DNA of 64,000 bases from Planctomycetota bacterium (GTDB lineage Bacteria; Planctomycetota; Phycisphaerae; Sedimentisphaerales; Anaerohalosphaeraceae): NCBI GenBank assembly GCA_016873215.1, contig VGXU01000007.1:1-64000 (forward strand), read 5' to 3'. The notes under the pieces were generated by a model, which was not told where the DNA came from, did not search any database, and saw only the letters and a program-made list of their open reading frames with translations. Shown in pieces: positions 50,317-59,466 of this stretch. A program made the translations under genes and the position numbers. The stretch's first letter is position 1; the number at the start of each line of letters is the position of its first letter.

Positions 50317-52200
50317 ATGTCGGAAAAGAAGAAAAAGAATGAAGATCAGCAGCCTCTAACCCCTCCGGGCCTTCCCGATGGTGTGAATTTCGACTCTGAT
50401 GAGGAACAGGATTTTCCCAATGTCCCGGTCGGAAAGGTTCTTGAGCCGGCGGTTCCGGGCGAGGCCGATTTGTTCGAGAGCGATGCCGCTGCAAAAGAAA
50501 AAGTGGACAAGGCCATTCAGACGATTATCGAGAAGGGTAAAAAGAAAGGCTACCTGACTTACGAAGAACTGAACGATGACCTGCCCGATGAAGTCATCAG
50601 TCCCACCCAGTTGGACAGCCTCTTGATGACTCTCGATGAGATCGGTATTCAGCTCCTCGACGAGGCCCACGTCAAAAAAGCCCCGGAAGACGAAGAATTT
50701 GAACAAGCCGTTCCGATCGGAGCCGAGGAGGAGATTTCCGCCGAAGACCTCACGCTCGAAGAGGAACTCACCGAGACGGAAGGCCGCAGAATCGACGATC
50801 CCGTCCGGATGTATCTGACACAGATGGGCGAAATCCCGCTGCTGACCCGCGAACAGGAAATCAGCCTGGCCAAGAAAATCGAACTGACGCGAATGGCCTT
50901 CCGCCGCAAAGTTCTCGAATGTGATTATTGCGCCCGCACCGCCGTGGACATTTTGCAGCAGGTGGACGATGGCTCTCTGCCCTTTGACCGCACGATGAAG
51001 ATGGGCAGCAGTGAGCTGCCGGTGCGCTCGACGCTGAAAAATCGTATGCCGCTTAATCTTAACACGGTGACGCTTCTGTTGAATAAGAACGCCGAAAATT
51101 TCACCCAGTCGCTGGCGGCCCAGACGATAGAAGAGGCCCGCCTGCCGTTGAAATTTATACACCGTAATCGCCGCAAAGTTGCCACGCTGCTGGAAGAACT
51201 TGGCCTGCGCACCAGCCGCATTCAGCCGATGATGAAAAAACTCCAGGGCATCCAGCAGAAAATGCACCAATTGGAACATGCTATCGGCGCCGGTCCCGGC
51301 CGGGAATACACCGTCGAAGATATCGAAGCGATGAAACAGGAACTCCTCGGCTTGCAGGAACTCATTCTGGAAACGCCGCGTCTCCTCGATAAACGGCTGC
51401 GCGCTATCGAGGCGGTCTTCAGTCAGTATGAGCAGGCCAAGCGGGAATTGTCCGGCGGAAACCTCCGCCTCGTCGTCTCCATCGCCAAAAAATACCGCAA
51501 TCGCGGCCTCAGTTTTCTCGATATTATTCAGGAAGGCAACACCGGCCTGATGCGCGCCGTCGATAAATACGAATATCGCCGCGGCTACAAATTCAGCACC
51601 TACGCCACATGGTGGATTCGGCAGGCCATCACCCGCGCCATCGCCGACCACGCGCGCACGATTCGTATTCCCGTGCACATGATTGAGACGATGAGCAAAC
51701 TGCGCGTCGTCAGCAAGAATCTGATGCAGGAACTGGGCCGCGAAGCGACGATGGAAGAAATCGCCGAAGCCGCCGAAATGAGCCTGTCCGAAACCCGCCG
51801 GGTACTGAAAATCAGCAAGCATCCCTTCAGCCTCGACCGGCCCATCGGAGAAAGCGAAGACAGCTATTTCGGCGATTTCATCGAAGACGAACGCGCCGAG
51901 TCTCCCGTCCAGTCCGCGGCTCAGGAAATGCTCCGCGACCGCATCGACCAGGTGCTCAAAACCCTCACCTACCGCGAACGCGAAATCATCAAACTTCGCT
52001 ACGGCATCGGTGACGGCTATACCTATACGCTCGAGGAAGTTGGGCGCATCTTCAAGGTCACCCGCGAACGCGTCCGCCAGGTCGAGGCCAAGGCCATCCG
52101 CAAACTCCAGCACCCAGTCCGTGCCCGCAAACTCGAAGGCTTCCTCGACCATAACCAGCCGCTCATCGAGGAAGAGCAGCAGAAAGAAGAAGAGTCTTAA
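50317..52200 (+). CDS. rpoD: RNA polymerase primary sigma factor (sigma-70)
   Basis: The 627-residue protein has region 1.1 (about 59-111), 1.2 with [16 protein letters not shown], a non-conserved spacer (about 195-365), region 2 ([47 protein letters not shown]), region 3 ([15 protein letters not shown]) and region 4 ([41 protein letters not shown]). This is a complete housekeeping sigma factor and should recognise TTGACA/TATAAT promoters, as seen around this window. It is about 60 bases after dnaG, in the same operon. Confidence 0.97.
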   Translation: MSEKKKKNEDQQPLTPPGLPDGVNFDSDEEQDFPNVPVGKVLEPAVPGEADLFESDAAAKEKVDKAIQTIIEKGKKKGYLTYEELNDDLPDEVISPTQLDSLLMTLDEIGIQLLDEAHVKKAPEDEEFEQAVPIGAEEEISAEDLTLEEELTETEGRRIDDPVRMYLTQMGEIPLLTREQEISLAKKIELTRMAFRRKVLECDYCARTAVDILQQVDDGSLPFDRTMKMGSSELPVRSTLKNRMPLNLNTVTLLLNKNAENFTQSLAAQTIEEARLPLKFIHRNRRKVATLLEELGLRTSRIQPMMKKLQGIQQKMHQLEHAIGAGPGREYTVEDIEAMKQELLGLQELILETPRLLDKRLRAIEAVFSQYEQAKRELSGGNLRLVVSIAKKYRNRGLSFLDIIQEGNTGLMRAVDKYEYRRGYKFSTYATWWIRQAITRAIADHARTIRIPVHMIETMSKLRVVSKNLMQELGREATMEEIAEAAEMSLSETRRVLKISKHPFSLDRPIGESEDSYFGDFIEDERAESPVQSAAQEMLRDRIDQVLKTLTYREREIIKLRYGIGDGYTYTLEEVGRIFKVTRERVRQVEAKAIRKLQHPVRARKLEGFLDHNQPLIEEEQQKEEES

Positions 52201-52207
52201 ACGGGTT

Positions 52208-53308
52208 TTGGTTCCTGTGGAACAATCGCTTTCGGAATTGATTGCAATCTCCCGCGCGTTCGGCTCGGATATTCGTTTGGTCTGGGCCGGCGGCGGTAAT
52301 ATCTCCGTTAAGACCGGCGATGGCGCGATGTTCATCAAAGCCAGCGGGACCGAACTGGGCCAAATGACCCGCCGCCGCGGCTGGCGCAAAGTCAATATCG
52401 AAAACGTCCGCCGGCTTCTCGATAATCTGCTGGAACGCAAGGCCGGCGCCGACAATATCAAAACAGGATTGCTGAATGCCTGTTGCGACGGCCTGCCCGA
52501 TGCCGGGATGCCCTCTATCGAAACATTTTTCCATTCCCTACTGGGCCGCTGTGTCATCCATCTGCATCCGATGATTCTGCTGCCGTATCTGTGTTCGAAA
52601 ACCGGCCAAAAACGCTTGCGGCAAATCCTGCCTGCCAATATGGACTTTCACTGGATTGCCTTTCGAGGCCTCGGCGTCGTCACCGCAGGACAAATCCGCA
52701 ACTGCATCAGCCGAAAAAGACTGGACCTTGCCCAAACAAATATTTTTTTTCTGTCCAATCACGGCATTATCGTCAGTGGCCCTTCCGCCGCCGGCGCCGC
52801 CAAAATCATTCAAAAAATCCTGACTGCCTGCCGGAAAAATATGCCGCCTTCGAAACAAATCAAATTGCACGCAGTGAAAAAGAAAACATTGCAAATCGCC
52901 GCGATGATTCAATCCTGCTGCGAACAAATGTGCAGTTCTTTTGAAAATCGAAAAACGGTACTGATTGCGCCGCTCTATACTCCCGGCGGTATTCCGCCGG
53001 CAAAGCAGTGGTTTCACGGCGTCATTACTCCCGAAGAGCTGACCTATCTCGGTGCCGGCATCGTCTGGCTGGAAAAGCCGGATAGAAATGGAATACGCAA
53101 AGCCATGCACGCCCATTTTCACAGAACAGGTCTTTGGCCAAAGGCATTTTTCATCCCCCGGCACGGCCTTTTCATTTCAGAGAAGGAAGAAAACCTGTCG
53201 ATGTATCAAAAGGTCTTCGCGCAGTATCTGCAAATCCGCGCCTCGGCAATGCGTCTGGGCGGCTTAAAACCGCTTTCTTCGAAATATCTTCTTGGCGAAG
53301 GATTGTGA
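52208..53308 (+). CDS. Class II aldolase/adducin-family protein
   Basis: The 366-residue protein has class II aldolase features. An N-terminal GGGNISVKT phosphate-binding motif and IKASGTELGQMT are followed by zinc-ligand-type histidines in VIHLHPMILLP and the C-terminal SNHGIIVSG motif. It is longer than fuculose aldolase (about 215 residues), with a C-terminal domain of about 130 residues. The start is not certain: TTG at 52208 and GTG at 52217 are both possible, neither with a strong ribosome binding site; the frame is open further upstream, but overlaps rpoD. It follows the rpoD stop by a few bases. The substrate is unknown. Confidence 0.75.
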   Translation: MVPVEQSLSELIAISRAFGSDIRLVWAGGGNISVKTGDGAMFIKASGTELGQMTRRRGWRKVNIENVRRLLDNLLERKAGADNIKTGLLNACCDGLPDAGMPSIETFFHSLLGRCVIHLHPMILLPYLCSKTGQKRLRQILPANMDFHWIAFRGLGVVTAGQIRNCISRKRLDLAQTNIFFLSNHGIIVSGPSAAGAAKIIQKILTACRKNMPPSKQIKLHAVKKKTLQIAAMIQSCCEQMCSSFENRKTVLIAPLYTPGGIPPAKQWFHGVITPEELTYLGAGIVWLEKPDRNGIRKAMHAHFHRTGLWPKAFFIPRHGLFISEKEENLSMYQKVFAQYLQIRASAMRLGGLKPLSSKYLLGEGL

Positions 53309-53394
53309 TCGTTGCAGCGCCGCGAATAGATAGAACGAAACCATGAATTCGGACGTATAGTATTTTACCGAAGCGATATAGATAAAGGCTGCAA

Positions 53395-54417
53395 ATGCAG
53401 AATTATATACAAATGCTGATTATGAAATTCTGGGCGACAATGACCGAAATGTCGCCTTACCTGCTGTTCGGCTTTTTAGTGGCGGGACTGCTCAGCATGT
53501 TCATCTCCGCCAAAACCGTCGAACGGCATCTCGGCCGCAGAGGTTTCTGGTCCGTCTTAAAAGCGTCCCTGTTCGGCGTCCCTTTGCCCCTCTGTTCCTG
53601 CGGCGTCATTCCTGTCTCAATGTCCTTATACAAGCACGGCGCCAGCCGCGGTGCGGTCATTTCATTTCTGCTTTCAACGCCTCAGACCGGTGTGGACAGC
53701 ATCCTCGTCACCTACAGCCTCCTCGGCCCCGTGTTCGCGATATTCCGTCCCATCGCCGCTCTTCTCACCGGCCTTTTCGGCGGAACGCTCGTCAACGCCT
53801 TCGACCAAAATCCTGCCGAACTAAATCAGCCCTGCACCGACGATTGCTGCAATAAAACGAAAAAAGAAAATCGCCTCCTCAGATCTTTGCGTTACGGCTT
53901 TCTCGTTCTGCCCGCCGACATCGGCAAGGCCATGCTATTGGGCTTGGTAATCGCCGCCGTCATTTCGGCCACCATTCCCGATGATTTCTTCGCCGTTTAT
54001 CTGACTGCCGGCGGCGGATTGCTGGCGATGGTCATAATGATGGCCGTCGGTATCCCCATGTATGTCTGCGCCACGGCTTCCGTCCCCATTGCCGCGGCCT
54101 TAATCGAAAAAGGCCTTGACCCCGGCGCCGCAATGGTCTTTTTAATGACCGGCCCCGCAACCAACGCCGCCGCCTTCACAACCTTATGGTCCATCCTCGG
54201 CAAAAAGACAGCCTTGCTGTATTTGCTGTCGGTCGTCGTCTGTGCCTTCGCCGCCGGGTTTGCACTCGATTTGATTTATCGCGGCGTCCTCAAAAACGCC
54301 GTTCATGTCCACGGCTGGATGATGCCCGCATGGTTTGGCAATCTCAGCGCCATCGTCCTTCTGGCCGTCCTGGTCTGGGCCATCCTCCACAACCCCCACA
54401 AAAAATCCGACGACTAA
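53395..54417 (+). CDS. SO_0444-type / ArsP-like permease (metal efflux)
   Basis: The 340-residue integral membrane protein has about eight to nine segments and the signature PLCSCGVIPV (C67, C69) of the permease family that includes SO_0444 Cu/Zn efflux proteins and ArsP. A second repeat half contains MAVGIPMYVCATASVPIAAAL and FLMTGPATNAAAFTTL. A cytoplasmic cysteine cluster (CTDDCCNKT) lies in the central loop and could bind metal. It probably exports a metal ion or organoarsenical. ATG at 53395 is used. It overlaps the convergent dus gene by four bases. No metal regulator is adjacent. Confidence 0.85.
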   Translation: MQNYIQMLIMKFWATMTEMSPYLLFGFLVAGLLSMFISAKTVERHLGRRGFWSVLKASLFGVPLPLCSCGVIPVSMSLYKHGASRGAVISFLLSTPQTGVDSILVTYSLLGPVFAIFRPIAALLTGLFGGTLVNAFDQNPAELNQPCTDDCCNKTKKENRLLRSLRYGFLVLPADIGKAMLLGLVIAAVISATIPDDFFAVYLTAGGGLLAMVIMMAVGIPMYVCATASVPIAAALIEKGLDPGAAMVFLMTGPATNAAAFTTLWSILGKKTALLYLLSVVVCAFAAGFALDLIYRGVLKNAVHVHGWMMPAWFGNLSAIVLLAVLVWAILHNPHKKSDD

Positions 54418-55391
54418 GAGCTTTTTTGAAACCATTCCGCAATCAACTCCCGAAGCAGGGCGGGATCCTTAACCGTCATAAACGGCAGCAGGGCTTTCTT
54501 CCGTTTCGGCAACCGCCGAATATAGCCGATGCTGAATTTGCGGAAAAACGATACGCCGCGCCGGCCCGGACGCGTCTTTTGAATCATCTCAAAATGCTCC
54601 AGCATAATCTCGGCCTGCTCGGCTAAGCTCGGCGGCTCAGCCTGTCGGCCTTCCCGCAGCGCGACACATTCGCGGAATATCCACGGGTTGCCGATGGCGC
54701 CCCGCGCGATAAGTACGCCGTCAACGCCGCTCTCGTGCAGCCGCTGCATCACCGTCGCCGCATCCATCAAATCGCCGCTGCCGAAAACCGTCATCCGCGG
54801 AAATCTTTTCTTCACCTCGGTTATCACCGACCAATCCGCCTTGCCTTTATATTTCTGCTCCACGGTCCGGCCGTGAATCCCGATGGCGTCAACGCCGTCA
54901 GCCGCGGCATTTTCGATGATTTCCCAGAAATCGCCTTTGGCTGCTTCGCTGCCGTCATAACCGATGCGCAGCTTTATCGTCACCGGGCAATCGACCGCGT
55001 CGCGCGTCCGCCGAAATGCCTCGCGGACAATACCCGGCTTTCGCATCAGCCATCCGCCGCGTTCCCGCCGCAGTACCTTGGGCACGGGACAGGCGAAATT
55101 CAGGTCGATCATATCGTAGCTGAGCTTGCGGAATGCGACCGCCGATTGTGCGATGACTTCCGGGTTGTCGCCGAAAATCTGCGCCGCGATGGGGTGCTCA
55201 TCCGCCCGACAGTGAAACTTGCTCTGCCTGATGGCCTTGGGGTGCAGGGAGATGCGGTCGAGCATCACGCCCGTCAGCACCAGCGCGCAGCCGAAACGCT
55301 TGGCAAGGATTCGCATCGGGTAGTCGGTATAGCCGCTCAGCGCCGCCTGCAAAAACGGGTTATTCAGTTCTATCGTGCCGATTTTCAGCAT
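54414..55391 (-). CDS. dus: tRNA-dihydrouridine synthase
   Basis: The 325-residue FMN enzyme has the Dus landmarks: LQAALSGYTDYPMR, QIFGDNPEVIAQSA, the catalytic Cys (C101) in DLNFACPVPKVLRRERGG, IKLRIGYDG, IGIHGRTVEQKYKGKADW, GSGDLMDAATV and RGAIGNPWIF. It reduces uridine in the tRNA D-loop. The sequence is closest in form to DusB. It converges with the permease gene, overlapping it by four bases. Confidence 0.94.
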   Translation of the reverse strand: MLKIGTIELNNPFLQAALSGYTDYPMRILAKRFGCALVLTGVMLDRISLHPKAIRQSKFHCRADEHPIAAQIFGDNPEVIAQSAVAFRKLSYDMIDLNFACPVPKVLRRERGGWLMRKPGIVREAFRRTRDAVDCPVTIKLRIGYDGSEAAKGDFWEIIENAAADGVDAIGIHGRTVEQKYKGKADWSVITEVKKRFPRMTVFGSGDLMDAATVMQRLHESGVDGVLIARGAIGNPWIFRECVALREGRQAEPPSLAEQAEIMLEHFEMIQKTRPGRRGVSFFRKFSIGYIRRLPKRKKALLPFMTVKDPALLRELIAEWFQKSS

Positions 55392-55478
55392 TCTTCCTCA
55401 TCTTGATTAAGACGAGGGATTGTAGTTTTGTTTAGGTGTAAAGTCAAGCTACATACCCGCATAGAAAGCCTTTCTTAA

Positions 55479-55807
55479 ATTGGGTTCGTTTTGTTTTTTC
55501 AGCAGGCGACAGCGGCGATGTCGTGCAGGAATTTTTCAGGGTCTTCAAGGTTCATCAAAACAGAGTCGGCCAATTTATTCAGTTTTGGCTGAGACATTCT
55601 ACGCTTATGGAGGGGATAGTGGACTTTGTCTAAGACTTTCTTCGCCCAGTCTTTAGGCAAAGGCTCTTTGGGTTCGTTTTGTAAAGAGTTCATAGACGAT
55701 AGACCAGAGTCAAGAGAAGGAAGGGATTCTTCACCACGCTCGATGATGACAGAGCCACTGCCGGGGGTGGGTTCGTTATTACAATTTTCGATTTTGGGTT
55801 CGTTTTG
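55479..55807. repeat. TTTGGGTTCGTTTTG repeats encoding 'NEP' motifs
   Basis: The 15-mer TTTGGGTTCGTTTTG occurs exactly at 55667-55681 and 55793-55807, with one change at 55479-55493 and partial copies at 55768-55780 and around 55831-55855. Inside the gene they encode Asn-Glu-Pro (NEPK/NEPT). One copy lies outside the gene, after its stop. This looks like a short spreading repeat. Confidence 0.75.
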
Positions 55808-56392
55808 CGGATTGTTATTACGAAGCACGGATGGTTCGTCCACGTTAGGTTCGTCTTTGAATAAGGGGTCGCGGGGTTGGTAGCCGCGGACATATTCGCG
55901 GATGTCGGTGTAGTTAATCAAGTTAGAGTTGCGGAGGACTCGCAATTGCTTCGTGCAGCGGAGCATGGAACGCTCAAGCTGAGTTTCATATCGCTGGATT
56001 TTCTCGAGAGTGCGCTGGTTTCGGAAATCGTCGGTAAGTATTTGGCCGAGGGCCTCGTCGGCGGACTGGCCGGGGTCGCTGTCGGAGGTCTTGCAGAGAT
56101 TATCGAGGACTAATGTTTCATAACGGGCGGCGCGCTGGAGACGCCAGGCTAAGCAGGCGATACGGCGGGAGAGAAATTCCTCGACGGGATTCAGGGGGTC
56201 AAGATTGGCGATAAAGTCGTTTGCAAAACGGTCGAATTCGTCCTTGTTTTCGACGGCCAGAACAGGCCTGGCGGAACAGAGGCCGTGCGTGATGGCATTT
56301 TGGGATGATTTGGCTTTGCCTTCGGGTGTACGCGGGCCGGTGGATTTTTGGGCGTTAAGGCGGTTGGCTTGGATTTTGTTTGGGGTGGTCAT
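55499..56392 (-). CDS. Planctomycete-type family protein with TGPRTPEGK motif
   Basis: The 297-residue protein begins with the family motif NRLNAQKSTGPRTPEGKAKSS (key residues TGPRTPEGK then NAITHGL), followed by helices with RRIACLAWRLQRAARYE and a low-complexity central part rich in Asn, Glu and Pro. This family is multicopy in Planctomycetota and Acidobacteria genomes. No function is known; it is sometimes found near mobile elements. The central part carries the NEP repeats listed separately. I chose ATG at 56392 with GGAG nine bases upstream; the ATG at 56410 is possible. Confidence 0.75.
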   Translation of the reverse strand: MTTPNKIQANRLNAQKSTGPRTPEGKAKSSQNAITHGLCSARPVLAVENKDEFDRFANDFIANLDPLNPVEEFLSRRIACLAWRLQRAARYETLVLDNLCKTSDSDPGQSADEALGQILTDDFRNQRTLEKIQRYETQLERSMLRCTKQLRVLRNSNLINYTDIREYVRGYQPRDPLFKDEPNVDEPSVLRNNNPQNEPKIENCNNEPTPGSGSVIIERGEESLPSLDSGLSSMNSLQNEPKEPLPKDWAKKVLDKVHYPLHKRRMSQPKLNKLADSVLMNLEDPEKFLHDIAAVAC

Positions 56393-57102
56393 TTGTTTTT
56401 GCTCCTTCAAAAAAGTTCTTGGTTCTTTGTTCCCGCCATCGTCAGGACTACGGCGGGTAGGCGTAGTTCTTAGACAGAACCACGGGGGCGCAAAATAAGC
56501 GTCTCCTATATGGGCTGGACTTGCGTGCCGGTGTCGAAAATTCGTGATTTTTGGAGGGCGGGAAAGCTGTAAGTCTTTACGGAAAAAAGAGTTAAAAATT
56601 TATGGAATTTTGTAATACAGCAGGATAGTACAATCGTAATTGTGTTGAAATAACATAAACCACAGATTGACGCAGATTGTCACAGAGAGAAAAAAGGGAG
56701 AAGGCAATAGACAAAAGGTATGTAGATATACAGGTATGCAGAGATGGAACAAAGACAAAGGGCAAAAGTTAAAAATCATCCGTCGTCGCTAAAGCTATGA
56801 CGGACAAGAAAGGCAAAATTAAGGACCCGCCTTCGTTAAAACTACGGCAAGACAAGTCGGCGGGACAGGTCGCGGGAATGACACAGCCGGGGGCGGGCGT
56901 TTTAATTGAGAATTAAGAATTTAGAATTGAGAAATGGGACTGACATGGACGGGCACGGACGTAATGGACCCCCGCCTGCGCGAGGGCAGGCTGCATGGAC
57001 GGAGTGGACATAACAAAGTCAAAAGTTAAAAGGTAAATAGCAAAAAGAATAAAGAAGTTCTTAGTGCTTAGCAAATATCCGCTACGCGCTGTCCGTTGCC
57101 CG
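56393..57102. repeat. 710-bp gene-free block of dispersed repeats
   Basis: I see no gene. It contains the second copies of the 40.0-40.15 kb repeats (56591-56644 and 56875-56896), a cacagattgacgcagattg stretch, A-rich AAAAGTTAAAA motifs (56766, 57016), and direct repeats of ATGGACGG / CATGGAC type around 56940-57010. Such patchy repeats suggest old insertions or slipped-strand growth. Confidence 0.6.
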
Positions 57103-57900
57103 CTACTTCTTGATATATGTTTTGCGGGAGATGGGGCTTAAGAGCTTTCCGTTGGGGGCGATTTTGCGGCAGGCGATTGAGGCGCTTTGACGCAGTGTGA
57201 ACGGTTCCTCATAATACAGGCTGCTGGAGTTCGGGTCGGTGCCGTCGAGCGTATAATAAATCCGGTACGAATCATCGACCACAAAATCACTGAATGTGAT
57301 ATCAATCGGCCGGGAGAAGGTGGTTTCGACGGGGAAAATTTCCGGGCCGTAGGTGATTTCGGGCGTCTTGTCAAATTCGAGCTTAATCACCGTCACAAGG
57401 CTATCCGGTGCGGTGTCCGGCACGGCCAGAATCACATCAGTGGCATCGCCGGTGATGCCGACAGGGCAGTTTGGCTCACAGAGAAACGTTGCCTCGGCCG
57501 GTGTGGTCATCAGGCCAGGCAGGGTAAGCCGGCCGTCTTTGGGCCAGTCGAAAATGTGCAGGTAGATGCAGTTGTCTTTGGTGGTGCTGCGGCCGAAGGG
57601 AAGGTCGCGGAATCGCCCGGCGGTCGTGTCCTGAATACTCTGGATATTGGTCTGCATCCACTGGTTGAGTTCTTTGATGCGGGGCTGCTGGTCGGCTGGG
57701 AAGGCCACTTTGGTACCTGCGATACCGTTGGGCAGGGCGTTTTCGCCTTTGGCGGCCGTGTCGATTAACTGCCGGATGCAATCCCCAATGGAGTCGTAAT
57801 GTTTAGCATGGTTGGGGTCGGCTGGCGACACACCTGCCCATGCAAGCGTGGGCAGGGCACCCAGCAGCAGGAAAATCGTTATGGCCTTATACAAAGTCAT
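57103..57900 (-). CDS. Secreted GH29 (alpha-L-fucosidase) C-terminal-like protein without catalytic barrel
   Basis: The 265-residue protein has a signal peptide (1-22). A region (about 36-180) resembles the end of GH29 alpha-L-fucosidases: IRQLIDTAAKGENALPNG aligns with their LVDxVSKGGNLLLNVGP end, and RFRDLPFGRSTTKDNCIYLHIFDWP and RLTLPGL align with their C-terminal beta domain. A chitobiase/beta-hexosaminidase C-terminal-like module (185-265, IYYTLDGTDP) follows. The N-terminal TIM barrel with the nucleophile Asp is absent, so it cannot be a fucosidase. It may bind glycans or be a decayed gene kept with a signal peptide. I chose ATG at 57900; the longer reading starting near 57999 runs into efp. 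Confidence 0.7.
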   Translation of the reverse strand: MTLYKAITIFLLLGALPTLAWAGVSPADPNHAKHYDSIGDCIRQLIDTAAKGENALPNGIAGTKVAFPADQQPRIKELNQWMQTNIQSIQDTTAGRFRDLPFGRSTTKDNCIYLHIFDWPKDGRLTLPGLMTTPAEATFLCEPNCPVGITGDATDVILAVPDTAPDSLVTVIKLEFDKTPEITYGPEIFPVETTFSRPIDITFSDFVVDDSYRIYYTLDGTDPNSSSLYYEEPFTLRQSASIACRKIAPNGKLLSPISRKTYIKK

Positions 57901-57976
57901 TCCATTGGCCTTAAAATTACAAGGGGCGCATCCCTGCGCCCCAAGACTACAACATCCTGTTTTGCCGCAACCTGCG

Positions 57977-58537
57977 TTATTCCTTGACGCGGGTGACATA
58001 TTCGCCGGTGCGGGTATCGACGCGAATCATTTCCCCGATTTTCACAAAGGACGGAACCGAAACAATCGCCCCCGTTTCGAGCGTAGCGGGCTTATACTGG
58101 TTGGTTGCCGTTGCGCCTTTGATTTCCGGGGCGGTGTCAACGACTTTCAGGTCCACGGTGTTGGGCAACTGAATCTGTACGGGTTTATTCTGGTATATGC
58201 TGACCTGAAGCTGGGTATTTGGCTTGAGGTATTTGGGGCCGTCGCCGAATGCGGCGTCGTCGAGCGAAATCTGGTCGTAGGTTTCGAGGTCCATCAGGAT
58301 ATGCTCGCTGCCTGTGGAATAAAGATATTCAAAATTGCGTTTGTCGAGATAAGCATCTTCGAGGGTTTCTTCGGCCCGGATACGGATATCGCGAATTAAG
58401 CCGTCGGCGAGGCTTTTGAGCTTGGTCTGATAGACGGCGCCGCCTTTGCCGAGTTTGACATGCTGATAATCAACAATGGCGTAAAGGATGTTGTCGACCT
58501 TGATGGTCTGTCCTTTTTTCATTTCCGACGCTTTCAT
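57977..58537 (-). CDS. efp: Elongation factor P
   Basis: The 186-residue protein has the three-domain EF-P layout. An N-terminal KOW-like domain contains the loop VKLGKGGA with K31 at the modification tip, an OB domain follows, and the C-terminal domain includes TNQYKPATLETGAIVSVPSFVKIGEMIRVDTRTGEYVTR (only key parts quoted). It relieves ribosome stalling at proline runs. The usual Pro before the tip Gly-Lys-Gly is Leu here (KLGKG). No EpmA/B or 5-aminopentanol genes lie nearby, so the modification type is unknown. Confidence 0.94.
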   Translation of the reverse strand: MKASEMKKGQTIKVDNILYAIVDYQHVKLGKGGAVYQTKLKSLADGLIRDIRIRAEETLEDAYLDKRNFEYLYSTGSEHILMDLETYDQISLDDAAFGDGPKYLKPNTQLQVSIYQNKPVQIQLPNTVDLKVVDTAPEIKGATATNQYKPATLETGAIVSVPSFVKIGEMIRVDTRTGEYVTRVKE

Positions 58538-58701
58538 TCGCTTCTCCGCTTTATTTCGGGACTTTTTGTATGTATCCGTTTTTACCGGCTACACGCCGAC
58601 GGACACAGCACACATTGGGTTAAGGGGCCACAGTATTGCACAGACGGATGAAAAAGTCAAGATTGTGGTGCGTGGAAAGGTGAAAAATTTGTTTTGCGGA
58701 T

Positions 58702-58736
58702 AAAAAAAGGCCGTCGGAGAGACTTTGACGGCCTTT
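58702..58736 (-). terminator. Intrinsic terminator after the PilZ gene
   Basis: On the minus strand a 10-bp stem (58706-58715 with 58727-58736) is followed by seven T residues, 23 bases after the PilZ stop. Confidence 0.92.
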
Positions 58737-58759
58737 GGATTAATAAAGGAAAAGTGGGT

Positions 58760-59146
58760 CTAAACGGCGGCAGGCTCGATTTCGACGGCCATTTCGTTGT
58801 CGAATTTTTCGGAATCGGCCGGTTTGAACGGCAGGGGGTCTGCGAACTGGACGGCCACTCTGCGGACATAAGGGCTGATTTCCTCAACGCGGCAGATTTT
58901 GCCGTGGCGGACGAAATTGGTCATATCGAAGCTGTGGGGGCCGGTATATTTGGGTACGCTGAAGCGGGCGGTGATTTTGTCGCCGGCGTAGGGGCAATTG
59001 TCGGCAAAACAGCTAAATGCCGCTCCGCCGCTGGATATGTCGATCATTTGTCCCTGGGTCAGTTCGTCGGCGAAGTCCTCCGCGAACCACATAGGCCAAT
59101 TGTAGCGAAGTCTTGCCTCAGTCCTGCGTTCCTGATTTGTGAGCAT
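58760..59146 (-). CDS. PilZ domain protein (c-di-GMP binding type)
   Basis: The 128-residue protein is a single PilZ domain with both c-di-GMP-binding motifs: RxxxR at R8-x3-R12 (ERRTEARLRY) and DxSxxG at D36-G41 (DISSGGAAF). The rest is the beta-barrel. It is probably a c-di-GMP effector for motility or surface behaviour. It is transcribed alone and followed by a strong terminator; no partner gene is adjacent. Confidence 0.9.
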   Translation of the reverse strand: MLTNQERRTEARLRYNWPMWFAEDFADELTQGQMIDISSGGAAFSCFADNCPYAGDKITARFSVPKYTGPHSFDMTNFVRHGKICRVEEISPYVRRVAVQFADPLPFKPADSEKFDNEMAVEIEPAAV

Positions 59147-59466
59147 TTTACTCTCCTGCTGGGTACCTGTTTATAAAAGTCGTTTTTATTTGGCCTTTTT
59201 TTTCGTTTTAATGACGTTAAGTGGTTCGGACTTTACGGGGAGACAGATAACGCACAGCGGGGAAAAAAATGAAAGAAAATGAAGATTTTAACGGCGGCGA
59301 AAAAATAAAAGCGAGAAAAACAGAGTCGATATTTTCTCGGACGTATCCGAGGCTACGGTGCCGGCGGGAAATTCCATCCGTGAGATTTTTTATCGCCCGT
59401 CCGATAACCGCATTGGGCATCGGGCAGAAAAACCGGTGGAAAGGTACACGGGGAATCGGACAAATT
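59147..59466. other. 320-bp gap, no convincing gene
   Basis: Between the divergent PilZ control region and the murD stop I see T-rich sequence near 59181-59210 and A-rich sequence near 59265-59325. A 69-codon frame on the plus strand (59269) has no good ribosome binding site and Arg-rich composition typical of chance. Confidence 0.45.

Noticed and set aside
50356-52638. 760-codon minus-strand open frame opposite rpoD
   Set aside because: It is a shadow of the highly biased codon use of rpoD; it runs over the gene boundary and shows no domain.
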